Shown here one piece after another: positions 52,765 to 62,496 of a DNA stretch of 64,000 nt. Source of the DNA: Oscillospiraceae bacterium MB08-C2-2 (GTDB lineage: Bacteria > Bacillota > Clostridia > Oscillospirales > Ruminococcaceae); contig CP141729.1 of assembly GCA_035621215.1 (NCBI GenBank), forward strand, positions 1,200,944-1,264,943, written 5' to 3'. The position numbers and the translations under genes are program-made. The notes beneath the pieces were generated by a model. It saw only the letters and a list, made by a program, of their open reading frames with translations, had not been told where the DNA came from and made no database searches. Numbering within the stretch: position 1 is the stretch's first letter; the number at the start of each line of letters is the position of its first letter.

Positions 52765-52805
52765 TTTGCTTTACAATACTTTTATAAAGGTAGGTGACAA
52801 TAAAC

Positions 52806-53012
52806 ATGCCTATGATATATAAACTTGATGTTTTGAAGGCATTAAAAAAAGCTGGCGTATCAACTTATAGGCTACGTAAAGATAAATTATTAAGCGAATC
52901 TACTGTACAGAAATTAAGAACTGGATATCCAATAGCATGGGAGAATATAGAAGCGATCTGCGCCTTGTTAGACTGTCAGCCGGGGGATTTATTAGAATAT
53001 AAAAAGAGCTAA
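52806..53012 (+). CDS. Small XRE-type helix-turn-helix regulator
   Basis: A 68-residue protein of the short Cro/C1 type. The HTH spans STYRLRKDKLLSESTVQKLR (about 20-39), followed by the typical WENIEAICALLDCQPGDLLEY end. ATG at 52806 is preferred over GTG at 52794, which overlaps the ribosome site AAAGGTAGG. It probably binds the repeated sites just upstream. Confidence 0.8.
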   Translation: MPMIYKLDVLKALKKAGVSTYRLRKDKLLSESTVQKLRTGYPIAWENIEAICALLDCQPGDLLEYKKS

Positions 53013-53051
53013 ATTTGCATAACAGCACAAGTCTCCGTGTAATGTTAATTA

Positions 53052-53096
53052 AAACAGCAGGTAGGGAATAAATACCCCTTACCTGCTGTTTCGTTA
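53052..53096. terminator. Bidirectional terminator between the HTH and YHYH genes
   Basis: 12-bp arms AAACAGCAGGTA / TACCTGCTGTTT with an inner GGG/CCC pairing, between convergent genes. Confidence 0.75.
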
Positions 53097-53101
53097 TAAT
53101 T

Positions 53102-53755
53102 TTATTTCTTAACAAAATCCTTGTCGGTTATAATAACGTAACCTTGGTTGGATTCAGTTGTAAATTCAAGTGCTCCATCTTTAAATGTATAATCTGGGCT
53201 CTCTATTTTGGAGTAGATATTGTCTTTCTGATTGTAGTTATAAAAAACTAGGCTTTGGGTATTTAGACCGCTTAACTCTGATTTGTAAATCACTCGTAGA
53301 CTGGCATTAAACTCCCCTAAATGTCCAATGTACACAACATACATTTCATTTGTAAAGTGCTTCTGGAAGTACTCTTTAATTTCTGTGGCAATTTTTTTTG
53401 TTGAATCCGTTGTGTTATCATCTATCGAGGTACTACCACTACTCTCAGAACTTGACTCCTCGGAGATGTCGTTAAAATAAACAAGGTTTTCTTCATAGCT
53501 TGCAGTACTTGAACTACTTGAAGAACTGCTGCTTCGATTACTTGAGGCACTAGTAGATGCATATGGGCAAACACCATTAGTATGTAGATGTGGAGGATTG
53601 CCACCACAGTGGTAATGATAACTTCCTAATCCAGAAACGTTTTTATTATCCTTATGTCCGCCACGTGCGTCTGTCCTACCGGAATGTGCAAGGGGAAAAA
53701 GAGATATTGAAAATGCCATAACAAAAATTAGTAGTATACTTATAATTCGTTTCAT
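53102..53755 (-). CDS. Secreted YHYH-domain protein
   Basis: A 217-residue exported protein. The signal peptide spans about 1-24. A YHYH module follows (HSGRTDARGGHKDN then GLGSYHYHCGGNPPHLHTNGVCPY, key His and Cys residues at about 25-67), which probably binds metal. A serine-rich linker (about 68-120) and a C-terminal domain of about 95 residues of unknown fold complete it. The YHYH module is widespread in bacterial secreted proteins without a firm function. AT-rich accessory context. Confidence 0.75.
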   Translation of the reverse strand: MKRIISILLIFVMAFSISLFPLAHSGRTDARGGHKDNKNVSGLGSYHYHCGGNPPHLHTNGVCPYASTSASSNRSSSSSSSSSTASYEENLVYFNDISEESSSESSGSTSIDDNTTDSTKKIATEIKEYFQKHFTNEMYVVYIGHLGEFNASLRVIYKSELSGLNTQSLVFYNYNQKDNIYSKIESPDYTFKDGALEFTTESNQGYVIITDKDFVKK

Positions 53756-54021
53756 TTTAAACCTCCTTTTTTGTATAGTATATCATTGCAATACGAAAAA
53801 GGCAAATTTTTACAAATTTTATTTAGCTGATATTCTTAAATTATGTCTACTTCTCTGCGATTACTTATTCTCGAGCTTCTTTCCGATATCTTTGTTTGGG
53901 CTAAATATAAATATGTTTAATTCATCTAGTCCAATAACTAGCTTGGCTGGGGCTGGGCATGAGATGGCCATGTGTTTTAGATTACAGGTAGTGGTAGCAT
54001 ATCGCCGTTTTGCATAAGAAA

Positions 54022-54048
54022 AAGGCCACCTATTCGATGGCCTTCTAC
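54022..54048 (-). terminator. Terminator of the RHS operon
   Basis: On the minus strand AAGGCCA / TGGCCTT arms followed by TTTC. It lies about 40 bp after the last gene. The rest of 53756-54086 shows no gene. Confidence 0.65.
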
Positions 54049-54086
54049 AGTAGTCCAAATTAAATCCAGCGGCTTTTCATTCTCAG

Positions 54087-54515
54087 CTACTCAAAAATGT
54101 TTTCTATTGGTGGACTTGGTTCCCAGCCCAATAACTTAATGTTATATTGCTCGACAAGTTCTTTTTCACTTATTTCTCCACGCCTAGTAATTTGACCGTC
54201 TTCTTCAATATACGACGCATTGGGAAAGGCATGGTCATAATTTGTTTCATCCACATCCCCCATATAATACCAATCTGGACCGGGATCATAATATATTTCT
54301 TTGTAGTCATTAACTCTCAGTAGAGAAATTCTCTCATTACCACTAGCTAAATATTTTTTCCATTGGCGGAACTTTCCCCGTCCTTCATCCATTCCTATTC
54401 CATTATATTCGCATATTAAAGAATCCTCAACAATTACTTGCATCCCATCTATTTCATATACTAAATGAAAGGGAAACTCTCCATATGTTATTTTGGGAGA
54501 AGGAGGATCTGGCAA
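54087..54515 (-). CDS. Putative immunity protein of the RHS toxin (start uncertain)
   Basis: At least 142 residues from a TTG at 54515. The same frame stays open upstream to 54602 and encodes a clear transmembrane stretch (FIAVATAFLVTGYFLFPW), so the real protein is probably about 170 residues and membrane-anchored. Just before it lies ATG (54608-54606), followed directly by an in-frame TAG (54605-54603). So either initiation uses a non-ATG codon or a nonsense mutation has hit codon 2. The family is not recognised. Immediate position after the toxin-tipped RHS gene suggests immunity. AT-rich. Confidence 0.5.
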   Translation of the reverse strand: MPDPPSPKITYGEFPFHLVYEIDGMQVIVEDSLICEYNGIGMDEGRGKFRQWKKYLASGNERISLLRVNDYKEIYYDPGPDWYYMGDVDETNYDHAFPNASYIEEDGQITRRGEISEKELVEQYNIKLLGWEPSPPIENIFE

Positions 54516-54622
54516 AGAAAGGGTTCCAAAGTAAACAGTTGCCCATGGAAATAAAAAATATCCAGTTACTAAGAATGCCGTTGCTACTGCAATAAATAAT
54601 GTCTACATGATAAATTTTTTTA

Positions 54623-57600
54623 TCATTTATAACCTTCTTTCTGTAATGCTTTTCTCACAGCTTCCATATGATGATTTTTTGTTAAAGTACTTATTCTTCG
54701 TTTGGGTCTGTCCCACCAATGAATTCTGTATGGCGATGGTAAATACACAGTTGCACCGATTGACGGGCTACCTACGGATTGATGTAGAATTTCATCCTTC
54801 ACTATATAATTCGTCATACTTGCAGTATAGTTATCTTTTTCCAAACCGTATGTACTATAGTTTGGGTTTGCTGGATTAAAAGTAATGCAATTTTTATCAT
54901 TGGCCATCGCATTCAAAATAGCTTCTGCGCCACCTTTCGAATGTCCAACCATTGTTATCTCGTTATCTTTATGGCTAGACACGAAGTTAGTCGATTCAGT
55001 AATCGAATCTTTTGCATCATCCGAAGCGCCAAAAGGCTGCTGAAAATTATTTCCCCAATTTCCCAAGTTGCTGGTGCCTTTATTAACTAAAGCATATTCG
55101 ATTGTTCCATCTTCTTTTTGTCTCGAATATACTCCCATTTTTAACCCCTCTTTGTTAGTAATTACGTTGTCTAATTTCCAACCTCCAGAGAGCTTACCCG
55201 TTTCCTCATAAATATCTTCTGCCATATATGCAGCTTCTGCTACCGTTGGAGCAAGCCCAGAGCTATCGATGAACATTACCGGATTATTTCCACAGTAAGT
55301 ATACCAGTTCAACCCATCTCTGGCACCATCCTCGGAAGTAAACCGCCCGCTGGCCGGCACATAGCTCCTGGCCCTTAAATAAACTGTCCCGGCCTCCCGG
55401 TCAAAATACTCCCCGCAATAGCGGAAAGGATTCCCATCCAGCTTCTCCGGGTTTTTCTCCACCCCAAAGGCATCGTAATCATAATTCTTGAGGGTGGTTT
55501 CCTGTTGATTGGTTCGCTCCACCACATCCCCATGGGCATTGAACAGGTAGTATTGCAGCTGCCCGTCCTGCTCTCTGGCGATGAGGTTTATGCCCCGCAA
55601 ATACCGTGCGAATATCCGGCCACTTTCACCATACTCCGCCACTATGTTCTGCCCATCCCAGATGTGGGTATGGCTGGTGCCATCGGCAAAACACTTTTTG
55701 TGCCGCAGGCCATCCGGGCGGTAGACATAGCTCGTTACCAAGGTATCCCGATACAGGCTTACAAGCTGATTAAACCCATTATACCCTCGCTTTTCCAGAA
55801 TGACAACATCCTGCCCGAACTTATCCGAATAAAAGCCGACCCGGCCCGGTTTCTTTTTTTCAGGGTCGCCCTGAGGCGTGAGCCGTTCCCATTCCCGATA
55901 AAGCTGGTTGCCGTTGTAGTCGTAGCGGTAATGGAAAATCTCCCTTGCGCCCTTGTGGTCGGTTTTAGTTTCGGTTTCCAGACGGTTTCGCAGGTCGTAT
56001 GTGTAGGCGGTAACAGTGTTTTTGCCGGATGCGTCGGTGACCGTCATGCGGGAGCGGTTGGAGAAGCGGTCATACTGGTATAGAATCCGATTGCCACCTT
56101 GCTCCTTTTCTTCGGTGAGTCGGCCAAGGCCGTCATACAGATAATCGGTGGTCTTATCCGCTCGCCCAGAACCCTTGCTGAGCTTGCGAGCTTGGTTGCC
56201 GTCCGGGAAGTAGCTGTAGTGGTAGGAGGAACGATGAGCACCACTTTTTTTGTTGGTTAGCTCAGTCACCAGATTGGCGGCGTTGTAAACATACTCGGTG
56301 GTGATGCCGCTTTGTGGATAGACAAGACTTTTGCGGTTTCCGTTTTCATCATAGGTGTAGGTGGCAAGACTGTGGCCATCCTTTTTCAGAACCGTAAGCC
56401 GATTCTGCCTGTCGTAATCATAGGCAAGAGACAGCTCTGTAACGCCATTCTTACGGAGAATGAAGCTTTTGCGGTTGCCGCACAGATCGTAGGTATAGCT
56501 TTTGCTGACCGTATTGGCGGAGCCGGAAAGGCAGACCTCGGTTTGGGAAAGCAGGCGGCCCATGCTGTCGTAGGCATACCGGATGCGAAGCTGGCTGTTT
56601 TCCTCCATGGCTGTTTGCCCGGTTTTGGTATAGACATACAAGCGAAAGGCATCCGCCTGCTTTTTCTCGCTGTCGGCGGCTCGCTCACAAAGCACTCTGC
56701 CCAAGCCATCATAGGTATAGGTGGTCAGGTCGCCGTTGCGATCCTGTTTGGTGCGCAGCTTTCCGTAAGCATCGTAGCCATAGACTTCGGTACGCCTTTC
56801 AGGATTGGAGGGGTTGGGGCTGTTGCCAATGGGATCGGTCATGGTTTGTACGCTGCCAAAGCGGTCATAGGTATAGGTAGTCTTGGCGGCTCCGGCGATG
56901 GAACTGCCCAGCATACCGGTATACACAACAGTTTTGTTGCCAAGTGCATCGTACTCGAAACGGGTACGGGTTTGGGTGCTGCCGTCATATAGAATGGTAT
57001 CCACCACCCGGCTGCAACTGTCGTAGGTATAGCCGGTTTCCCGCCAAAATCCGTCACCCGCAAGGCTTTTCTGGCTGGTGACCTCACCGGAGGGATTGTA
57101 GGCATACCGAGTAATCATCCTTTCGGAGCCGTTTAAATCCACCGATTGCTCCAGCAGTCTGCCTGCGGCATCGTGCAGAAAGGTGGTGCTGTTCCCCCGA
57201 AAATCCCGGAAGTTTTGCTTGTGACCCAGCGGATTGTAGCTGGTAACAGCGGTAACCGATCCACTCTCGGTCGTTCGGGTCTCGGTTTCCATTCTGCCGG
57301 CATAATCATAGGCCCACAGGGTGATATTCCCCAAGGGGTCGGTCTGGGAAATCCGGTTGCCTGCCTGATTGTAGGCGTACCGGGTGACGGCGGCTCCCAC
57401 CGCTTCTTCCCGCACCCTTTCCAACACATCCCTGAGTACTGTGGAAATCACAGTGGGGGAGTTGGCATCACCGATGACCTCTTTGGTATCTTTTCGCAGT
57501 CCCTGGGCCGGGTCAAAGGCATCATCATAGCTGTATCTTTCTTCGTATGGCGTTATGCCCGGCCCGGTTGTGGTCTTGGAAAGGATACGGTCGAAGGCAT

Positions 57601-60079
57601 CGTAGGTATAGGCGGTGGCGGTGGTGCCTTCTGTGCTGTAAGCATATTCACTGGCAAGGCGATTCCGAGCATCATAGGTGTGATAGGTGAGGCAGGTTTC
57701 GGGGTTCTGGACATAAGTCCGCTGGATTTTGCCCAGAGGGGTGTATTCCATGCGGTTCTGCCGCAGCAGCTTGCCACTGGCATCCTTTTCCGATACCACA
57801 ATGTGGTTTTGCGCATCGGAAACCACATACTGGGTTTCTTTGCAGGCTTGATCGGGGTAGGTCTCCCGAATAACCCGGCCAAGCCTGTCGTAGGTATAGT
57901 TGGTCACCCGCCCGCTGGGATCGGTCACTCGCAGTGCCCGCCCATGGGCATCCCTACTGTATTTCTCCACCACATCGGGCAGTACTGCGCCGCCTGCATC
58001 CTTGAGGCCAATGATTCTCTTTTCGGTTAGGTATACGCCATTATAGATGCTGCTGTCCAGTTGGGGGTTGGCGTTGCTGTAGGAATAGGCAATTACAGCA
58101 TCGTCCGGGGAAGGCGTAAGGTTGAGGTTGGCATAGTGCCGCTCACTGGAAAGATTGTTGTTTGCATCATACTGATACTGTGTGGCCTCTTTGAGGGTTT
58201 CCACGCCGTTTTTCTTTTCATAGACCTTTTTCCACTCCACCAGCTTCTGATCGGAGCGCAGTAAGTATTCCTCCCGGATCTGGGTGGAGGCATCTTTATC
58301 CCATAGTTTGCCGATGGGTAGATTGTAGGCGGTATCATAGGAAAAAGTGGTGATACCTTGCAGGGGTAGGGTTTGGGAAAGAACATTCGCTTTGGAATCA
58401 TAAGTCCAGTGAGATTGCATCGTAATGGTTTTTCCGTTTTGCATACGATTTGCAGTTTCTTCAATGATCAGATCATTGTCGTTGTACCGGAAGCTTTTGG
58501 AGGCCACTACGCTTCCGTCTGCTGTGTTCAACCGGGTTTCTTGGCTGGTGCACAAGTGCTTTGGGTTAAACAGATGGGTTGTATATAGCCCGGCGGAATC
58601 CCAAACATGCGCCCCGCTGACATAGTATCGTTTCATTTCCTTTTCGCCGATGGTTTGCGTATAGGTCTTAACCTCAAAATCGAAGGTTTCCTTGTCAACC
58701 GGATTGGTATCGTGTTGGCTGGTTCGGCTTTCACGGGAGCGAATGGCAAAGAAGGCGGTTTTGGCTCCTTCCCTGAAATCTGCTTCCTTGGTCTGATAGG
58801 TGAATACACTCTGGGCCCCTGTGGGATGAGAGATTTTGGTCAGATTCAGATAGGTAAGCTGGCTGGCGTCTTCATCCCAAGAGGATGGAAAGAGATAAAC
58901 CTCCGCTACATCGGGTGAATAGGTGTATGCGGTCTTTTGGCCCAGAGCATCCGCCGATTCCACCAGTTTGTTCCCTCTGTCAGCCTTATCCACCACATAG
59001 GTGTATTCGATTTGGCCGGTGGCTGTGTTTTGCCAAGAAAGGGTGGTTTTGTTTTCGGAGCTTTCCCTCAAAAGCTTGAAGGTGCGCCCAATGGTATCGG
59101 TGATCGATTGCAGACCATTTTCGCCAAATACAAAGGAAATGCGGTTTCCAAAGCGATCTTCAATGTAATTCAGTTTTTTGTTTTCATGGAAATGCGCTGT
59201 TTTGCCGTCCTTATACTCAACCTTGTAGCGCTGGGTCTGGGAATCCTTTCTGATGCGAATATCAGAGAGGGGATAGGATTTTTCATCGGAGGTGAGCAGA
59301 TAGTTGCCGCTCTTGCTGAGCTTATAGGCCCTTCCATCCCCTGTATGCAAATAGTCGTAGAAATCTACATCCAGGCTTTTATCTTCGGTTGGAACGCTCT
59401 CGATGGAGGGGAAGCTAAAGCTCCATCCATGCCCCAGTCCATACAGGCCGACATTGTGGTTGTTTGCACGGGTGCCGTTCCCATAAGAAACATAATCGGC
59501 CTTGGATTCTTCTTTTCTAAGGCGCAGCTTATAAACTATTTTTAGTTTGCCGTTGCCATCCTCGGCGTATTCCACATGCTCGTCATCCTCGTAAAGCTCC
59601 CGGGCATTTTGTGCGGCTCTATCACGTATGCCAGCGGATTGAAACGGCCCGCCAATGTCTAGGATATTGTCATCAATGATACTGATGACTTTTCCCTTTT
59701 GTGATGTTGTAATATCAAGATGCAGATAGTAAAAGTACTGCTTCCCTCTTTTGCTTTTAATGGAAATGTCCTCAATATTGGCACTGGCCGAATCATACTG
59801 TCTTGCAACAACAAGGTCAAAGCCGTTTTTACCGGGAATGACCAAATCGTTCACCGAATACCGTAAGGAACCGCTGTTGAGTGAGATGGCCTCGCAGTCA
59901 TCCCGCTTATATTGAAAGGGAGCCTCCACATATTCTTTGGGATCGCCCTGTTCCGGCAGATCAGGGATGCTTGATGTTGTAGCGTAGGATGCCATAGCCG
60001 ATATGGAAATTTCTTGCCGCTGAGTATTTTCTATCAATTTTTTTTTATTCTCCATGGTCTCAAAATCTTGATTATCCAT
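54623..60079 (-). CDS. RHS-repeat protein with C-terminal lipase-like toxin domain
   Basis: An 1818-residue polymorphic toxin-type protein. An N-terminal region of about 330 residues includes a DUF6531-like part, and many YD/RHS repeats follow (YTYDGLGRV, YAYDSMGRL and similar units, about 330-1530). The conserved RHS core end (RYCGEYFDREAGTVYLRARSY, then SGRFTSED) comes at about 1555-1590. The last 207 residues form a distinct domain with GHSKGG (Ser about 1714), a later Asp (about 1762) and His (about 1803), a lipase-3/DUF2974-like triad. The DNA turns AT-rich exactly over this tip. No signal peptide is seen. The RHS shell would enclose and deliver the effector. Confidence 0.88.
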   Translation of the reverse strand: MDNQDFETMENKKKLIENTQRQEISISAMASYATTSSIPDLPEQGDPKEYVEAPFQYKRDDCEAISLNSGSLRYSVNDLVIPGKNGFDLVVARQYDSASANIEDISIKSKRGKQYFYYLHLDITTSQKGKVISIIDDNILDIGGPFQSAGIRDRAAQNARELYEDDEHVEYAEDGNGKLKIVYKLRLRKEESKADYVSYGNGTRANNHNVGLYGLGHGWSFSFPSIESVPTEDKSLDVDFYDYLHTGDGRAYKLSKSGNYLLTSDEKSYPLSDIRIRKDSQTQRYKVEYKDGKTAHFHENKKLNYIEDRFGNRISFVFGENGLQSITDTIGRTFKLLRESSENKTTLSWQNTATGQIEYTYVVDKADRGNKLVESADALGQKTAYTYSPDVAEVYLFPSSWDEDASQLTYLNLTKISHPTGAQSVFTYQTKEADFREGAKTAFFAIRSRESRTSQHDTNPVDKETFDFEVKTYTQTIGEKEMKRYYVSGAHVWDSAGLYTTHLFNPKHLCTSQETRLNTADGSVVASKSFRYNDNDLIIEETANRMQNGKTITMQSHWTYDSKANVLSQTLPLQGITTFSYDTAYNLPIGKLWDKDASTQIREEYLLRSDQKLVEWKKVYEKKNGVETLKEATQYQYDANNNLSSERHYANLNLTPSPDDAVIAYSYSNANPQLDSSIYNGVYLTEKRIIGLKDAGGAVLPDVVEKYSRDAHGRALRVTDPSGRVTNYTYDRLGRVIRETYPDQACKETQYVVSDAQNHIVVSEKDASGKLLRQNRMEYTPLGKIQRTYVQNPETCLTYHTYDARNRLASEYAYSTEGTTATAYTYDAFDRILSKTTTGPGITPYEERYSYDDAFDPAQGLRKDTKEVIGDANSPTVISTVLRDVLERVREEAVGAAVTRYAYNQAGNRISQTDPLGNITLWAYDYAGRMETETRTTESGSVTAVTSYNPLGHKQNFRDFRGNSTTFLHDAAGRLLEQSVDLNGSERMITRYAYNPSGEVTSQKSLAGDGFWRETGYTYDSCSRVVDTILYDGSTQTRTRFEYDALGNKTVVYTGMLGSSIAGAAKTTYTYDRFGSVQTMTDPIGNSPNPSNPERRTEVYGYDAYGKLRTKQDRNGDLTTYTYDGLGRVLCERAADSEKKQADAFRLYVYTKTGQTAMEENSQLRIRYAYDSMGRLLSQTEVCLSGSANTVSKSYTYDLCGNRKSFILRKNGVTELSLAYDYDRQNRLTVLKKDGHSLATYTYDENGNRKSLVYPQSGITTEYVYNAANLVTELTNKKSGAHRSSYHYSYFPDGNQARKLSKGSGRADKTTDYLYDGLGRLTEEKEQGGNRILYQYDRFSNRSRMTVTDASGKNTVTAYTYDLRNRLETETKTDHKGAREIFHYRYDYNGNQLYREWERLTPQGDPEKKKPGRVGFYSDKFGQDVVILEKRGYNGFNQLVSLYRDTLVTSYVYRPDGLRHKKCFADGTSHTHIWDGQNIVAEYGESGRIFARYLRGINLIAREQDGQLQYYLFNAHGDVVERTNQQETTLKNYDYDAFGVEKNPEKLDGNPFRYCGEYFDREAGTVYLRARSYVPASGRFTSEDGARDGLNWYTYCGNNPVMFIDSSGLAPTVAEAAYMAEDIYEETGKLSGGWKLDNVITNKEGLKMGVYSRQKEDGTIEYALVNKGTSNLGNWGNNFQQPFGASDDAKDSITESTNFVSSHKDNEITMVGHSKGGAEAILNAMANDKNCITFNPANPNYSTYGLEKDNYTASMTNYIVKDEILHQSVGSPSIGATVYLPSPYRIHWWDRPKRRISTLTKNHHMEAVRKALQKEGYK

Positions 60080-60094
60080 TTGTATGCCTCCTTA

Positions 60095-61606
60095 TCACGA
60101 TAATTTGATGTCAGCGTTTCCGGTCTGCAAGGCAGTAAACTGTACGGATACTACTAGACCGTCCCATTCATAGCCTTTGGTAAGGGGCTGGGTGTATCTG
60201 AACTTCACCTGACCGGCCTTTTGGGAAACCAGTTGGATGGCAGGCTTGTAGGTCTTGCTGACAAAATCGCATTTTCCAGCGGATGTTTCTGAGCCAAGCT
60301 CATCCAGCCTCAGCATGGTGGTGGGATATTCTAAAGCCATAACAATGCTCTTAAAATCATCGATATCCTTCGCATGAAGCTGCACTGCATAGCTGGAACC
60401 GACTTTAGCAGCAAGGTGAAGACTGTCGTCCCGGTAGAATACGGGAACAATGGGAATCACAGCAGACTGCTGATACTGGGAGCTATCCGTTGAGTTGTAT
60501 CCCTTGATGCGATATTGAGCGGTTTTCTCATAATAGGGAATCTGGTCGGTGAAGGTAAGGTGCTGCTTGCCATCCGGTGTATACCAATAATCCTTCGGAA
60601 CAGTACGTCCAGACGGATGGGTGGCCGACTTGCCGGGGCCATTATAAGCACCCACAAAATCTTTGCTCCCCAACTTTCTCTCCAAAACATAGCCAGAAGC
60701 GCCATAGAGATCGCTCCAGACAATACCCGCAGATTCGCCCTCATAAAGCGTAAGTACATGGATGCACGGCGGCTTGTATTTTGCAAGACTACGGGGTAAC
60801 GTATTCCGCAGTGAAGAGGTTAGGTATTCTGAATAATCATCACCGCTGAATGCACGCACACGAAGAATCACTTTCTTTTTGTAGACCGGAAGCTCCACGG
60901 TATGGGCAAGGTGGGTCTTGGAATCAGCGGGAAGGTTTTCAAGCTGCTGCCACGTGAGCCCCAACTCCTCAAATTCAGTCCAAGTGAGATGAGGCCCATC
61001 CAGACTGCCCCAAGTTAAGCCGTAAGGCGCCTGATCCTCAAATTCCTGCCACGTCCAGCCTCTGGCCTCGATCTGTATCCAAGTCAGGTTTTCGCTGTCA
61101 ATTTGCGCCCAGTTCAGGCCAACGGACGGTTGCAGCTCGAAATCCTGCCAGCTCCAGCCTCTGGCTTCCATCTGAGCCCAAGTTAGTCCCGTGCTGTCAA
61201 TGTTCTGCCATGTCAGCCCCTGATCCGGTGCGGGTGTTTTTTCTCCTCTCCCCTTGTAGACTGTAAAACGCACCGGCAGGCGCTTAATTTCTGACCAGTT
61301 TAGATTTTTCTGTTCAATTTCCGCCCAGGAACGGTTGTGGTACTCGATGTTCCGCCAAGAAAGCCCCTGTGCAGGCAGTTTTTCAATCTGCGCCCACGTT
61401 AGGCCCTGCGCATCGATCTGAATCCAAGTTAAGCCCGCTTCGTCCATGTCCGCCCAAGTTTTGCCGATCAATGCCGCTTCAAAATCCTCGTCATAATGAA
61501 TATCCAGCTCGTAACCCTCTGCATCCTCCACCGACTCCCAGCTTATGCGAGCCATGCTTTCCTCATAGAGATCGGGGATGTGCAGACAGGTAGGTCTTGT
61601 CAACAT
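60095..61606 (-). CDS. Fn3-like protein carrying a tryptophan-repeat array and a cohesin-like end
   Basis: A 503-residue protein. Residues 1-45 and about 232-265 look like two halves of one fibronectin type III-like domain. Between them sits an array of about 15 short repeats of the form (G)LTWxQIExx, 9-13 residues each, every unit with an invariant Trp (49-223). A second Fn3-like domain (about 277-400) and a cohesin-like beta domain (about 405-503) follow. No signal peptide. Strong AAAGGAGGAGAACAT supports ATG 61606. It lies directly upstream of the RHS gene in one operon. A binding, stalk or carrier role is inferred only. Confidence 0.6.
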   Translation of the reverse strand: MLTRPTCLHIPDLYEESMARISWESVEDAEGYELDIHYDEDFEAALIGKTWADMDEAGLTWIQIDAQGLTWAQIEKLPAQGLSWRNIEYHNRSWAEIEQKNLNWSEIKRLPVRFTVYKGRGEKTPAPDQGLTWQNIDSTGLTWAQMEARGWSWQDFELQPSVGLNWAQIDSENLTWIQIEARGWTWQEFEDQAPYGLTWGSLDGPHLTWTEFEELGLTWQQLENLPADSKTHLAHTVELPVYKKKVILRVRAFSGDDYSEYLTSSLRNTLPRSLAKYKPPCIHVLTLYEGESAGIVWSDLYGASGYVLERKLGSKDFVGAYNGPGKSATHPSGRTVPKDYWYTPDGKQHLTFTDQIPYYEKTAQYRIKGYNSTDSSQYQQSAVIPIVPVFYRDDSLHLAAKVGSSYAVQLHAKDIDDFKSIVMALEYPTTMLRLDELGSETSAGKCDFVSKTYKPAIQLVSQKAGQVKFRYTQPLTKGYEWDGLVVSVQFTALQTGNADIKLS

Positions 61607-61688
61607 ATGTTCTCCTCCTTTCGATAAAGAAGGCCGCCACAAAATGGGCGGCCTTGTGTAATTGTTGTTTGGATTGGGGTTTGATTTT

Positions 61689-62435
61689 CTATGCTGACAC
61701 AAACGTGCATTTAAAAGATGCCGCACGTTTATCTTGTGTATCACCTGTAATCTTATTTATGGTTACACTGCCGTCAATACCGATATATGCAAGGCCAGAT
61801 GTAACGTTCGCTCCACCGGTAACACCAAACAATGCCGCAGGTATATACAATCCAGATGACGGCCTAAAACCTACAGGTAAGGTTGCAAGAGATGTGCCGA
61901 TTGGGATTGCCGTGCCATCCGTTTTAACACAATCCAATACGACAATCACAATATCCTCCTGAGTCTTGATGCAATAATTACTTTGTCCGTCACGGCCAGA
62001 AACTCCAGTTATAAATGACAAATTGTTCTTTTGTGGCGGCTCGGCGGTAGCAAGGCGTTTCCAAGGCTGCCATGTTAGCCCTACCGCTGTGCGCATATAC
62101 ATCGTATTTTTTACAGCGTTTGAAACACCCATTGCTATCTGTGTGCCATAACCTCCCGCGCCTCCGGTCAGATAAGATATGTGAAAATCATTTCCCGAAA
62201 CCGGTAGATTACTGGCGTGTCTGCTCACACTCCCAACATAGGGGTACGGTGTGTCAGGTGCATCGTACAATGCCTGCGACATGGCCATAAATTTCACAGT
62301 ATCGTTTATGTTCACCTTATTTGCCAATTGTGAATCAACAGCAGTAAAAGCATCGTTATAATCCCTCATACTGGGCTTGTCGTTCGCCTCCCATTGCGGG
62401 AGATTATAGTTGGCTGTTTTCTTTGAGTAAGACAT
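61689..62435 (-). CDS. Tail-fibre-like protein, paralogue 1
   Basis: A 248-residue protein. The first 45 residues (MSYSKKTANYNLPQWEAND and so on to AVDSQLANKVN) are nearly the same as in the next upstream gene. The middle resembles phage tail-fibre/pyocin-knob regions (MYMRTAVGLTWQPWKRLATAEPP), and a C-terminal beta-rich tip follows. Such proteins form adhesive tips or baseplate-associated fibres. TTTAGGAGGAATTTCAA precedes the ATG. It lies in the same minus-strand operon as the Trp-repeat and RHS genes. Confidence 0.72.
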   Translation of the reverse strand: MSYSKKTANYNLPQWEANDKPSMRDYNDAFTAVDSQLANKVNINDTVKFMAMSQALYDAPDTPYPYVGSVSRHASNLPVSGNDFHISYLTGGAGGYGTQIAMGVSNAVKNTMYMRTAVGLTWQPWKRLATAEPPQKNNLSFITGVSGRDGQSNYCIKTQEDIVIVVLDCVKTDGTAIPIGTSLATLPVGFRPSSGLYIPAALFGVTGGANVTSGLAYIGIDGSVTINKITGDTQDKRAASFKCTFVSA

Positions 62436-62496
62436 ATTTGAAATTCCTCCTAAAGTGTAAAGTAGCACATCAATTAGAATGCGCTTTTGAAAAGAA

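Noticed and set aside
53861-54058. A 65-codon minus-strand open frame after the RHS operon
   Set aside because: It overlaps the operon terminator and has no ribosome site or protein-like composition.
57146-58030. Long plus-strand open frames inside the RHS gene
   Set aside because: They mirror the repetitive RHS coding sequence, and their products are just reverse images of YD repeats.
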